Below, piece after piece: positions 33,609-43,219 of a stretch of DNA of 64,000 nucleotides. The translations under genes and the position numbers were made by a program. Every line of letters begins with the position of its first letter. The stretch's first letter is position 1. The stretch comes from Sulfitobacter sp. THAF37 (lineage in GTDB: Bacteria; Pseudomonadota; Alphaproteobacteria; Rhodobacterales; Rhodobacteraceae), in the NCBI RefSeq assembly GCF_009363555.1, contig NZ_CP045372.1, positions 3,359,501 to 3,423,500 on the forward strand, read 5' to 3'. The notes beneath the pieces were generated by a model. That model had not been told where the DNA came from. It saw nothing but the letters and a program-made list of their open reading frames with translations, and made no database searches.

Positions 33609-34438
33609 CGCCCGCGCACCCAGCGGTCCCTGCTGCGCAGGACCGGCAGGTTGATCGCGGCACGCACCGCGCAAAAGGCGGCGAAGGCAACCGGGTCGCG
33701 CAGCGCCCTGCGCCAGACCGGCGGCGTTCCACCCGGCGGATCGTCATGGGCGACCAGATGGGGATACCGGCTTTCGATCTCGGCCACACCGATGTCCTGC
33801 CTGCGGCGGACCTTCACCAGCCGGGTAAACCCCTCGACCATCGGCCAGTCATAGCTGGCGGGAACCGCGAAGCGTTCTTGCGGGGTAAAATTCAGCCGCG
33901 CGAATGTGTCGTCAGAGATGATGTCAGGCCAGTTGTCCCACCGGCTCCGCCCTGCCCGGTTCATGGCAAACACGCCAAAGCCCGGCACCCCCCGGCTCAG
34001 GAACGGGGTGGTCCGCCAGAACCGCGTGTAATGCCGGGTCAGCGGATCGTCGGGCACGGTGATGCGGGGCGTCCCGCTGGCATAACGCGGCGTGTCGGTA
34101 TCGAGCACCTCGGCCAGCTGGGCCACCAGCGGCGCCGTCACGGTCACATCCGCATCGAGATAGATCAGGACCTTGCCCGACGCCGCCGCCTCGCCCGCGT
34201 TCCAGGCGCCCAGCTTGTCGCCCTTTGCCAGCTCAAGCACCTTCAGCGTCCAGCCCCGGTCCTGCGCCTGCGCCGCAAAGCCGCGCGCCACCTGGGCGGT
34301 GTCGTCGGTGCAGCCGTTGGCCACAACGATGACCTCCACCCGCCCCGCAACGTCGTCCGAAGCCAGCAGCGCAGCCAGACAGCCCGGCAGATAGGCGGCC
34401 TCGTCATGCGCGGGGATCAGAACGCTGGCCCGCGTCAC
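33605..34438 (-). CDS. Glycosyltransferase family 2
   Basis: A 277-residue inverting GT-A enzyme with 'SVLIPAHDEAAYLPGCLAAL' at the N-terminus, the donor-binding 'VVANGCTDDTA' and the metal-binding DxD as 'YLDADVTVT'. It is the last gene of the seven-gene assembly-line operon, its ATG overlapping the stop of the SGNH-GH gene by 4 bp, which ties sugar transfer to the products of that operon. Confidence 0.88.
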   Translation of the reverse strand: MTRASVLIPAHDEAAYLPGCLAALLASDDVAGRVEVIVVANGCTDDTAQVARGFAAQAQDRGWTLKVLELAKGDKLGAWNAGEAAASGKVLIYLDADVTVTAPLVAQLAEVLDTDTPRYASGTPRITVPDDPLTRHYTRFWRTTPFLSRGVPGFGVFAMNRAGRSRWDNWPDIISDDTFARLNFTPQERFAVPASYDWPMVEGFTRLVKVRRRQDIGVAEIESRYPHLVAHDDPPGGTPPVWRRALRDPVAFAAFCAVRAAINLPVLRSRDRWVRGR

Positions 34439-36972
34439 TGAAAGGCCACCAGAGCATCCCAGCGGGGATTGTCGTCATCCAGATACCGCAGGGCGCCCCA
34501 GGAGCCCCATTTTGTCGGGGCGTAGACATCGGAATAGGCATTGAAGAGTTGCCCGCCGACCGCTTTCCACCCCTCCAGCAAGGTGGTGTAGAGCGCGCCC
34601 ATCTGCGGCGCATAGTTCAGCGCCTGAAAAAAGGCGGTCAGCTCCGCGTCATCGACCATCGCGCCGATGCCCACCACATGGCTGCCGCCCTCGTACATGA
34701 TCAGATCCAGCCCATGCGCCTGAGCGACCTGTGCGTGATAGGGCCAGACCCGCGTGATCAGGTCCGCCACCGTGTCCTCCTGAACGCCGCTGACGCCGCC
34801 ATCGCGCAACTCGCGCCCGGCGAGATCAAAGGCGAAATCGAACCGGTGCGCCGCAGTGTAGTCCTGCGCGGCCTGGCCGGACAGGCCTTCCGCCTGTGCA
34901 GCGGCCTCGGCCCGCTTTCGGCTCTCGTCCAGCCAGCCGCGCAGCATGGGCGCCCGTTCCGCCGTCCCCAGACCGGCGGCGAAATAGCCTGTCACCGCAT
35001 AGGCGTCGAAAGCCTCTGCCGGGGGCGACAGCCCCTCCGCCACCGCCAGCGGCGCGGTCAGCGCCTCCGTCTCAAGCCCCAGCCAGCCGGTCTGGCTTGA
35101 GATCACGTTGACCAGCCGGGCGCGGTCCCCTCCGGCAAAGACCCCGGACCAGAGGCGCGCCACTTCGGCCGCACGCATGCCGTAGTATTGCATCCATTTG
35201 TCCTGCTGGTCCCAGCGCGCCCGCGCCTGAACGTCGGCCCAGCGGGCCTGTTCGAACTGCCAGTTCCAGACCTCGTTCGAAAATTCCACATAGACCTTCA
35301 ACGCGGGGTCGAGCCGTTCTTTCACCAGTTCCGCGAACCGGCGCACGAAATCATCATCGGCCAGATGCGGCACGTTCACCCAGATGTCGGTTTCCAGCGT
35401 GTTCGCGAGGTCCACCATCACCTCGATGGGAACGCCGCCGGACCAGGTCGCGTCGCCGGGCAAGGGACGGTCCGCCCAGTTGGTCAGCGTGGAATTGTTG
35501 GTCTCCATCCAGTCCATGAAGCGCAACGCGCTGAACTGGCCGATCCGTGCTGTCCAATCGGGGTTGAATACGGCCCCCGCCGCAAAACGGTCGAGATTGT
35601 CCTGCTTGACCACGGTGATATTGCGGGGCGGATCAGATGTGTTGATCCGCTGGATGCGGATATCCACGCTCCCCGGACCCGGGGTGTAGTCGAATGTCAC
35701 CTCGCCATCGCCATACCGCACGTTCTCGGCCCGACCCGTCACCTCGATCACGCCCTTGCCGTCGAAAGCCAGCCGATACCCCCCCGCCAGCGACTGCGCC
35801 TCGACCGGGATATCGGTCAGGATCAGCGTGCCGATGCTGCTCAGGCTGCGGGGCTTGCGCAGGGGCCAGCCGTCATCGTCCAGAAAGCCGCCTGCCAGCA
35901 GGTCGGCGTATTCCATACCGCCGAACCGTCCCGGTTCGTGCCCCAGCCAGGGGCGCGCGGTCTTCATCAGGTCTATGAATGGGGCCTGCGTGCTCCAATC
36001 CGTGACGGCGGCCAGACCAATGGCCACATGGTTCGTGCCCTCGACCGGCCCCTGCGCCCCGGCGATCAGGTCAGCTGCGGGGGTCTCGGGCATGGCGGGC
36101 GGACCTGTCGGCACTGCAGCACTTGTCGCTGCGGCGGCCGGGCCGCTGGCGGGCGGCACCGGGGCCACTGCCGTGCCGCCATAGGCTTGCACCGCCTCAA
36201 AGGCCACCCGCTGCAGCGCCCGCGCCAGGTCCTCGTCCGGGGTGTCGAACGGCTGCCCCCAACGGTCGTGGAAATCCACCGGCAGCCCCAAGGGGTCCTG
36301 CCCTGTCAGCGTGGCATATTGCACCATCGCGACAAAGTAATGGCCCGTATCGTTCAGGTGGATGTCATCGGCAAACAGCGCAGAGATGTCGGTCAGCCCC
36401 GGTATTCTCTCCGCCGCAATCTCGTCATACAGCCGTGCCATTGCCTGCCCGGCAGGGATCAACCCGACGACAGTGCGGTCGTCGCGGGTGACAGCGGCGA
36501 CCTGCGCCACGATCTCTTGCCAGGCGGGCAGGTCCTGGTCCAGCCGGACCCGCCAGGGCGTTCCCGCGCCTTCGTCGTTCTCGACCGGTTCTCCAGTTCC
36601 GCTCTTCAGCGAATGCCAGGTCTCCTGAACATAGATATGTGCGTCGGGATTGGCCGAGGCGGCCAGCCCCGCGAAGGCCTGCGCATAAACGTAGGTCTCG
36701 GACCATTCGAGATGGTTGGCCAGCGGTATGGCCTCTGTCAGGATCAGGTGGGTGGTCTCTCCCTCCGGCAGAACCGACCGCGCGTCGATCCCTTCCGCGT
36801 TGGCGGATTCGTCCCAGTTGTACTTCAGCGGCGCCCCGTTGATGATCTGGGCGCGCACCGTGCCCTGGCCCGTGCCGGCGCGCAGCGCCTCCTGCAGCAT
36901 GTCAGGCCCGTCGCTGCCGAACAGGCTATGGCCCACCATCACCACGGAGGCCGCGATCCCCAGCAGGCTCAT
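34435..36972 (-). CDS. SGNH-hydrolase / glycoside-hydrolase-like fusion
   Basis: An 845-residue two-domain protein. Residues 1-260 are an SGNH-type hydrolase: block I reads VGHSL (Ser16) and the C-terminal DxxH is 'DDIHLND' (Asp202, His205). A Pro/Ala linker follows (about 265-300). The C-terminal 540 residues resemble a TIM-barrel glycoside hydrolase, with a clan GH-A-like acid/base motif 'YVEFSNEVWN' (Glu567) and a likely nucleophile in 'IMYEGGSHVVG'. It could remove or transfer acyl groups and cut a glycan. No clear signal peptide is seen, which is odd for a polymer-processing enzyme. It overlaps the neighbours on both sides (ATGA). Confidence 0.78.
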   Translation of the reverse strand: MSLLGIAASVVMVGHSLFGSDGPDMLQEALRAGTGQGTVRAQIINGAPLKYNWDESANAEGIDARSVLPEGETTHLILTEAIPLANHLEWSETYVYAQAFAGLAASANPDAHIYVQETWHSLKSGTGEPVENDEGAGTPWRVRLDQDLPAWQEIVAQVAAVTRDDRTVVGLIPAGQAMARLYDEIAAERIPGLTDISALFADDIHLNDTGHYFVAMVQYATLTGQDPLGLPVDFHDRWGQPFDTPDEDLARALQRVAFEAVQAYGGTAVAPVPPASGPAAAATSAAVPTGPPAMPETPAADLIAGAQGPVEGTNHVAIGLAAVTDWSTQAPFIDLMKTARPWLGHEPGRFGGMEYADLLAGGFLDDDGWPLRKPRSLSSIGTLILTDIPVEAQSLAGGYRLAFDGKGVIEVTGRAENVRYGDGEVTFDYTPGPGSVDIRIQRINTSDPPRNITVVKQDNLDRFAAGAVFNPDWTARIGQFSALRFMDWMETNNSTLTNWADRPLPGDATWSGGVPIEVMVDLANTLETDIWVNVPHLADDDFVRRFAELVKERLDPALKVYVEFSNEVWNWQFEQARWADVQARARWDQQDKWMQYYGMRAAEVARLWSGVFAGGDRARLVNVISSQTGWLGLETEALTAPLAVAEGLSPPAEAFDAYAVTGYFAAGLGTAERAPMLRGWLDESRKRAEAAAQAEGLSGQAAQDYTAAHRFDFAFDLAGRELRDGGVSGVQEDTVADLITRVWPYHAQVAQAHGLDLIMYEGGSHVVGIGAMVDDAELTAFFQALNYAPQMGALYTTLLEGWKAVGGQLFNAYSDVYAPTKWGSWGALRYLDDDNPRWDALVAFQ

Positions 36973-37925
36973 GCCGCCACCCCGGTTTCAGGGTGCCGGG
37001 CGACCACGTCCCAAACCACCCGCTGCATCGCCGCCGCCGCATCGCCGGCGGGCGCGACCGCCGGCGTGCCGTCCGCGCGCATCAGCTCATGGGGCAGTCC
37101 GCGCGGATCGCGATGATACAACACCGCATAATGGGTCAGTGCCACAAGATAGGCCCCCAAGTCATTGAAATGAATTGTATCCGGCGTGCCATCGTCGCGC
37201 CGGGCAAAGAGATCGTGCAGGGACGTGATCCCGCCGATGCCGCCCGCTTCTTCGACCTCGCGGACAAAGGCGGCCATGACCTGGCCCGCGGGAATCAGAT
37301 GGATCGGCGCCTCTGTCGCGGCCAGCGCGGGGTACTTGACCCGACCTTGCCAGAACTTACGCAGATCCCGGTCGATCCGCGCCAGCCAGCCGTTGCCGTC
37401 GTCCGTGTGATGCCAGGTCTCGTACAGATAGATGCGCGCGTCCGGATTGGCGTCCCAGGCCAGCCCGGCCCAGCGGGCAAGATAGGCCGCCGCATCGTGA
37501 TAGCGGATCGCATCGCGAATCTCGACCATTTCGGTCAGAACGACGGCGTCATACTCGCCCGAGGCCAGCGCCGTCTTCGCGGGGCGGAACCGGTCATGCG
37601 CGTTTTCCTCGGCAAACCCGTTGATCGGCACGTCCGGTTCCCAATGGTCGCGCAGGGACGTGCCCCAGCCCAGCTGGGAGTGATACTCATGCCCCGGCCC
37701 CGCAAGCTGCGCCAGCATCGCAGGCATGTCGCGCCCCACCAGGCTATGGCCCAAGTGATAGACGTTCAGCGCCCCGCCCGGCGGGTTCAGCGGTTCGGCG
37801 TACAGCGCCTCTGCCTCCGCGGCACCGCGGCGCCGGTCCCGTGTGAGGATGACCGCAGCACCCCCGGCCCCCAGCGCGAGCGCGCCAAGACCGGCAAGGG
37901 CAAATCGGCGCGTGGCGGGTTTCAT
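36969..37925 (-). CDS. Exported SGNH-hydrolase-type protein, paralogue of the fusion's N-domain
   Basis: A 318-residue protein with an N-terminal export signal that includes a twin-arginine pair ('TRRFALAGLGALAL'), so Tat export is possible. The SGNH fold is indicated by 'VYHLGHSLVG' (Ser in block I) and 'PDTIHFNDLGAYLVA' (Asp and His). It shares order and motifs ('IYLYETWH', 'LIPAGQVMA') with the N-domain of the adjacent fusion gene, so the two arose by duplication. The start at 37925 has AAGGAG 9 nt upstream. A role in adding or removing an acyl substituent is inferred. Confidence 0.8.
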   Translation of the reverse strand: MKPATRRFALAGLGALALGAGGAAVILTRDRRRGAAEAEALYAEPLNPPGGALNVYHLGHSLVGRDMPAMLAQLAGPGHEYHSQLGWGTSLRDHWEPDVPINGFAEENAHDRFRPAKTALASGEYDAVVLTEMVEIRDAIRYHDAAAYLARWAGLAWDANPDARIYLYETWHHTDDGNGWLARIDRDLRKFWQGRVKYPALAATEAPIHLIPAGQVMAAFVREVEEAGGIGGITSLHDLFARRDDGTPDTIHFNDLGAYLVALTHYAVLYHRDPRGLPHELMRADGTPAVAPAGDAAAAMQRVVWDVVARHPETGVAA

Positions 37926-37929
37926 CGGG

Positions 37930-38607
37930 TCAGGCTCCTTCCGCATCACGTTGCCCAATCGCGACCCCGGTGACAAGATGTCCGGCCACCTCCGCAAATC
38001 GACCCGGCAGGCTATCGCCGACGGCAAAGGGGCCGACGGTCCGGGTAAACCGCGCGTCAAAGCAGCCCGCATCGGGATATACCGAGACGTCCAGCACCTC
38101 AAACCCGAAGAGCGCCCCGGTCAGTGGAAACTGCGCCTTGTAGGCCGCTTCCTTGGCACAGAAGATCGTGAGGGCAAGGCGGTCCCTAGACAGAACGCTC
38201 TCCTGACTGATTTCTCTTTCAGAACATATGGTTGAGACCATATCCTCATCCATCGCTTGAACGATCTCCGCATCCACCCCCAGCGCCTGCGCCTCACCTG
38301 AGACCACCGCCAGGCACAGCTGGCGGCTGTGTGTGATGCTGCCCACGATCTTGCGCGGCCACACCGGCGCGCGGTTGTCCTGCACCGGAATCGCCTGGGC
38401 GGGATGGCCCGCATCCAGCAGGGCAAGGCGGGCGGCGGCACGTCCGGCGGCAAACTCGCGGCGGCGCGCCGGAATGGCACCTGTCAGCGCCTGTTCTTCC
38501 ACCGGGTACAGCGGCGGCTGTACCGCCGCAGGATCGGTCAGACCAACGCCCAGCGGCACATCGAAAAGGCCCCGCGCCGCCTTCAGGATCGCTGCAGTGT
38601 CAAGCAT
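37930..38607 (-). CDS. 4'-phosphopantetheinyl transferase (Sfp/EntD type)
   Basis: Transfers the phosphopantetheine arm of CoA to carrier-protein serines. The 225-residue protein shows the family motifs 'QALGVDAEIV' (metal-binding Asp/Glu) and 'IFCAKEAAYKAQFP' (WxxKEA-like) plus 'VGSITHSRQLCLAVV'. The start at 38607 overlaps the NRPS gene end by 8 bp, and its stop lies 4 bp before the next start. It should activate the carrier domains of the NRPS and PKS encoded upstream in the same operon. Confidence 0.93.
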   Translation of the reverse strand: MLDTAAILKAARGLFDVPLGVGLTDPAAVQPPLYPVEEQALTGAIPARRREFAAGRAAARLALLDAGHPAQAIPVQDNRAPVWPRKIVGSITHSRQLCLAVVSGEAQALGVDAEIVQAMDEDMVSTICSEREISQESVLSRDRLALTIFCAKEAAYKAQFPLTGALFGFEVLDVSVYPDAGCFDARFTRTVGPFAVGDSLPGRFAEVAGHLVTGVAIGQRDAEGA

Positions 38608-41600
38608 CCGCCTTGCGCCGCGCGGCGCGCATGGCCCGTCGTTTCTGCACGATATCAGCTGTTTGCGGTGACAACGCCGGTGCTGTCTGACGCAACTCCG
38701 GCGGCGTCTCGCGACCCGTTCGATCGCCTGCGGATTGGCGTTTGCGCAGGGCACCGCCGCTTGCCTTGTCGATATGCCCCGCGAGCGCGCCCAGTGTCGG
38801 AAAGCGGAAAATGTCGGTGATGGACAGGCTCACGCCATCCAGCGCCGCCTTGATGTCCCGATGCGCCTGAACCGCCAGCAACGAATGCCCCCCAAGAGAA
38901 AAGAAATTGTCGTCGGCCTGGATGTCGGCCACGCCCAGAAGCCCGGTCCAGACCTGAGCGATGCGGTACATGGTCTCTTCGCTCGGCCGTGCGGGCGTGT
39001 CATCAGGCAGCGTCGCCGGGACAGGCTTTGGCCGGGGGGCGGGCGAACGCACGGTGGGTGCGGGCAAGGCCTTGCGGTCAATTTTCTTGTTCGGGGTCAG
39101 AGGCATGGCGTCCAATCCTACAATGGCGGACGGCACCATGATCGCGGGCAGATCCCGCGTCAGCGCGTCCCTGGCGGCGGCCTCGCTCACCGCGTTTTTC
39201 GGCGTGACATAGCCCACCAACTGCGCGCCGGCAGGTCCCTCGCGGGCGATCACCACTGCCTGATTGACCCCCGGCAAAGCCGCCAGCCGGGCCTCGATCT
39301 CGCCCAGCTCGAGCCGGTGGCCGCGTATCTTGACCTGCGCATCCGCACGGCCCGCAAAATGCAGGCATCCGGCGGCATCCCAGGAGACCACGTCGCCGGT
39401 GCGATAGATCTTGCCCCCGCCAAAGGGGTTGTCCACGAAACGGTCCGCGGTCATCTCCTCGCGATGCCAATATCCAAGCGTCACGCCATCGCCACCGATC
39501 CACAGTTCCCCAGCGACACCAACGGGTTGCGGCTGCATCTTGTCATCCAGGATGAAGACCTGCGTATTGGCGATGGGGGTCCCGATGGGGGCTGTCACAT
39601 CGGCTGCATCCGCGACCATCTGCGTGGTCGACCAGATCGTCGTCTCAGTGGGGCCATACATGTTCTGGATGCTGGCCTGCGTATGCGACTTGAGCGCGGC
39701 AACCAGCGTACCGGGCAAGGCTTCCCCCCCGATCATCAGATGCGTCACCCCTTCCAGCGCCTGCTGCGCCTCGTCGTTCGTGACCAGCATCTGCGCCATT
39801 GACGGCGTGCACTGCAGATGCGTCACGCCGTGACGCTGGATCTGTGCCGCGATTGAGAAATCCTCCGCCGCCAGTTCCGTCCCGCGATTGGCTTCGGCCA
39901 GCACCTGCGCCAGTGGCTTCAACCCTTCCAGCACATCGCTGACGGGAATGCCGTAGTCGATCAGGCAGGCAACCTCATCAACGCCGATGGACTTGAGCTG
40001 TTCGGTACGCGCGAGCCCATCCGCCACGGTGCCGAACATGCCGCTGTCGTTGAAATACCGCTGAAAGGCGAATTCGAGGATCGCGTCCATTTCCTCATCG
40101 GACAGACCTTCGAGGTTGACGTCAAAAGGATTGGTCGCGCCTTCGGGCTTTTTGAACGCGGGGAAGGCCCAGGCGTATTGCTTGATCAGCCCCGCAGCCG
40201 AACGCAGGTAATCCTTCATCGGTTCGCGCGCGACCTCTTCGGCCGCTTCGCGGGTTTCGGCGAGGTAGGTGTGCAGCATCACTGTCACCGTGAAATCCGC
40301 CGGGTCATGGCCCGCATCGCGCAGGGCGGCGTGATAGATCTTGATCTTGTCCGCGACTTCATCGACCGATTGGCCCAGAAGGTGGGTCAGCACATTGGCC
40401 CCGATCTCGCCCGCTTCTTTCCAGGTCTGCGGATTGCCGGCAGTCGTGACCCAGATCGGCAGCTTTGCCGACACCGGGCGCGGCTGGGTGATCACCGCAT
40501 GGGGTGTGCCGTCTTTCTTCGGGAATTCAACCGCTTCCCCGGCCCAAAGCTGGCGCAGCTGGTCGATGGCGGCATACATCGCGGGCTTGTTTTCGGGCGG
40601 CGTGTTTTCGGGGCGCAGGACAAAATCATCCGGCTGCCAGCCGCTGGCGATGGCCAGCCCGACGCGCCCGTTGGTCAGGTTGTCGATGACCGCCCATTCC
40701 TCGGCGATGCGGGCGGGGTGGTGCAGCGGGGCGACGCAGGAACCGGCGCGGATGGCGAGGTTCGATGTCACCGCAGCAACCGCAGCGCCGGTGACTGAGG
40801 GGTTCGGATAGGGGCCGCCAAAGGCGTGGAAATGCCGTTCGGGCGTCCAGACGGCGTTGAAACCATGGGCATCGGCGAATTTCGCGCCTTCCAGCAGCAG
40901 CTGGTATTTGGCGGGGCCGACGCCATCGTCATTGCCCCAGTAAAAGATATTGAAATCAATCGTCTGCGCAGACCGGGCAAGCGGGCCGTTCGACACCAGC
41001 GTACGGCTTTCGTCACCGGTCAGCACCAGCTTGACCCCGCGCGAGATTGTCCAGAACAGCTCCAGCACCGAAATGTCGAAAGACAGCGAAGTGACCGCCA
41101 GCCAGACGGAATGATCGTCATGGTCGATCCGGTCGTCCATCCCGGCAAAGAAGTTGGCGACATTGCCGTGGCTGACCATCACCCCCTTGGGCGTACCGGT
41201 AGAACCGGAGGTATAGATCAGATAGGCCAGATCGTCTGGCGTGCCGCGGGCATCGGGGTTGTGATCAGGGCTGGCCGAATGATCCGCATCGACCATCACG
41301 GTTTTTGCTGCGCTTTCGGGCAGTTGCGCTGCAATCTTCATCTGCGTCACAATCAGCGGTGCGGCGCTGTCGGTGATGTAATGCGCGATGCGGTCGGCTG
41401 GATAGGCCGGGTCGAGCGGCACATAGGCACCGCCCGATTTCAGGATCGCCAGCGTACCGATCAACAGGTCGGGTCCGCGCGTGCAGTACAGCCCGATGGG
41501 CACGCCAGGTCCAGCCCCCTCTGACACCAGGACATGCGCCAGCCGGTTTGCCGCTGCATTCAGCGCCGCATAGGTGAATGTCCGATCCTCGAACACCAGC

Positions 41601-43219
41601 GCCGTCGCATCGGGTGTGCGGGCCGCCTGCGCCTCGAAGGCGGCATGCACGGTTGTCCGGTCATAGGCGCGATCCGTCGCGTTCCAGTCGGTGAGCATCT
41701 GTGCCACCTCACCTTCCGGCAGCGCCCAGAGCGCCCCGCAGGTCGCGGCATCGGGCAACGCGGCAAGGGCGGCGTTCAGACGGTCGGCGATCAGGCGGGC
41801 CGCCTCCCCGGACACCCGCGCGGCATCGTAGTGCAGCGTACCGGACAGGCTGACGGTGAATGCGGTTTCAGGCAGCAGTGCGTCGTTCCCGGACAGGCCA
41901 AGGTCGGGCATCGCGCCGGGGTCGATCTGCGGGTCGCGCAAGCCAAGGTCGGCGGCACGGCCCATGCTTGCCCGTGCCCGGTCCATCCCTTTGGCAATGA
42001 AATCGGCGGCGGTTGCGAGCGGCGTGTCATCCTCTGCCCGGACGGCAAGGGGCAGCCAAGGCGCCGCCAGCGGACTTTCCCCACCGGCCTCAACCGCCAG
42101 CGTGGCCGCCGCCTGACCGGCAGAGCGCAGCGCGACAAGTGCCGCGACGCAGGCGATCTGATCGGGCTCCAAATCGCCGGTGCTCAGAGCGATGGAAGCC
42201 GGTTCTGCCGGGCCGGAGGGAGACCGCGCCAGCAGCAGGTCCAACGGTTGGTTGCCCGCCAGAACCCCGCGCCAATGCGCTTCGTCCTTTACCGCAACCT
42301 CCGCCAGCGGCAGGGTCGGCACCACGTCTCCCACGTTCAGCCATTGGGTCAGGTCCACGGGCGTGCCGTCAAAGCCACATAGATCGCTCAGCCGCACGGC
42401 CTGTGTCGCCGTGCCCAGCGTGACGGCGTTGTGGGAAAGCGCCAGCACCGTACCGGGGGCGGCGGTTTGCGTGCTGATCTCAAGCCCGCCGATCACCGCA
42501 ACGGCTTTTTCCAGCGCCAGTTTCGGCAGGCAGAGCGGGGTCCAGTACTCGCCGAAGTCCAGCCCCCGCACCAGCGCCGACAGCTCGGCGGCGGGACGGG
42601 TCAGGTCCAGCACGCCCTGCCCCTTGGGCCGCTGGTCGCGGGCGAAATAGCTGCGCTGGCTCAGGTCCTGCGGCCTGCGCTCAAGCCGGTCTGCCTCTAG
42701 CTGCGACAGCACCGCGCCAAAGCTTTCCATCCCGGCGGCATAGCATTTGGAGTTGAGGGTAAAGGCGGTTTCATCCGGGGCGATGTCGATCATCTTCTGC
42801 GCCAGCAGGTCGCCTTCGTCCACGCCGCCCTCGATCACATGCCAGGACACGCCGTGGGTCGTCTCACCGTTGATGATGGCCCAGGCCGGGGTGTTCAGCC
42901 CGGCATAGGCGGGCAATGGCCCGTCGTGAAAGTTGATCGCGCCCTTGGCAGGCAGGGCCAGCACCGCGTCGGGGATCATGCGCAGGTTGGCGATGCTGAG
43001 CAGCCAGTCGGCGCTCAGGTCCGCCGCCAGCAGATCGCGGGGGGCCGCCAGCGTGGCAATCCCCTGCCCCTCGGCCCAGCCGCGCACGGTAGCGTCCCGC
43101 GTCACGACCGCCGCTATGCCATGCCCCCCGGCCAGGATCATGTCGCCACAGGCGATGGTCAGGCTCTCATCCCCGATCAGGATCGCGCTGAAACCGGCGG
43201 GCTGGAAAGTGGCGGTCAT
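38600..43219 (-). CDS. NRPS loading module: formyltransferase - adenylation (with luciferase-like monooxygenase) - carrier
   Basis: A 1539-residue cytosolic megasynthase. Residues 1-300 are a formyl-transferase domain (Asn96 and His98 in 'NFHDGPLPAYAG', Asp134 in 'VDEGD'). Residues 330-500 are a remnant condensation-like region without an HHxxxDG motif. The adenylation domain starts about 515 (A3 'YTSGSTGTPKG' at 669-679) and is interrupted at about 753-1110 by a luciferase-like FMN monooxygenase of the MupA/Atu3671 type ('FNIFYWGND', 'RVGLAIASGWQPDDF'). It then resumes with 'MYGPTETTIW' (about 1187) and 'YRTGD'. A carrier domain follows (Ser1446 in LGGHSL). The A-domain pocket read by eye (DILQMGMIWK) resembles the glycine code. 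The ATG at 43219 overlaps the GT2 stop. Confidence 0.92.
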   Translation of the reverse strand: MTATFQPAGFSAILIGDESLTIACGDMILAGGHGIAAVVTRDATVRGWAEGQGIATLAAPRDLLAADLSADWLLSIANLRMIPDAVLALPAKGAINFHDGPLPAYAGLNTPAWAIINGETTHGVSWHVIEGGVDEGDLLAQKMIDIAPDETAFTLNSKCYAAGMESFGAVLSQLEADRLERRPQDLSQRSYFARDQRPKGQGVLDLTRPAAELSALVRGLDFGEYWTPLCLPKLALEKAVAVIGGLEISTQTAAPGTVLALSHNAVTLGTATQAVRLSDLCGFDGTPVDLTQWLNVGDVVPTLPLAEVAVKDEAHWRGVLAGNQPLDLLLARSPSGPAEPASIALSTGDLEPDQIACVAALVALRSAGQAAATLAVEAGGESPLAAPWLPLAVRAEDDTPLATAADFIAKGMDRARASMGRAADLGLRDPQIDPGAMPDLGLSGNDALLPETAFTVSLSGTLHYDAARVSGEAARLIADRLNAALAALPDAATCGALWALPEGEVAQMLTDWNATDRAYDRTTVHAAFEAQAARTPDATALVFEDRTFTYAALNAAANRLAHVLVSEGAGPGVPIGLYCTRGPDLLIGTLAILKSGGAYVPLDPAYPADRIAHYITDSAAPLIVTQMKIAAQLPESAAKTVMVDADHSASPDHNPDARGTPDDLAYLIYTSGSTGTPKGVMVSHGNVANFFAGMDDRIDHDDHSVWLAVTSLSFDISVLELFWTISRGVKLVLTGDESRTLVSNGPLARSAQTIDFNIFYWGNDDGVGPAKYQLLLEGAKFADAHGFNAVWTPERHFHAFGGPYPNPSVTGAAVAAVTSNLAIRAGSCVAPLHHPARIAEEWAVIDNLTNGRVGLAIASGWQPDDFVLRPENTPPENKPAMYAAIDQLRQLWAGEAVEFPKKDGTPHAVITQPRPVSAKLPIWVTTAGNPQTWKEAGEIGANVLTHLLGQSVDEVADKIKIYHAALRDAGHDPADFTVTVMLHTYLAETREAAEEVAREPMKDYLRSAAGLIKQYAWAFPAFKKPEGATNPFDVNLEGLSDEEMDAILEFAFQRYFNDSGMFGTVADGLARTEQLKSIGVDEVACLIDYGIPVSDVLEGLKPLAQVLAEANRGTELAAEDFSIAAQIQRHGVTHLQCTPSMAQMLVTNDEAQQALEGVTHLMIGGEALPGTLVAALKSHTQASIQNMYGPTETTIWSTTQMVADAADVTAPIGTPIANTQVFILDDKMQPQPVGVAGELWIGGDGVTLGYWHREEMTADRFVDNPFGGGKIYRTGDVVSWDAAGCLHFAGRADAQVKIRGHRLELGEIEARLAALPGVNQAVVIAREGPAGAQLVGYVTPKNAVSEAAARDALTRDLPAIMVPSAIVGLDAMPLTPNKKIDRKALPAPTVRSPAPRPKPVPATLPDDTPARPSEETMYRIAQVWTGLLGVADIQADDNFFSLGGHSLLAVQAHRDIKAALDGVSLSITDIFRFPTLGALAGHIDKASGGALRKRQSAGDRTGRETPPELRQTAPALSPQTADIVQKRRAMRAARRKADA

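Noticed and set aside
38600..38754. Extended phosphopantetheinyl transferase start at 38754
   Set aside because: The extra 49 residues are Arg/Cys-rich translation of the NRPS 3' end in another frame; family homology starts at 38607.
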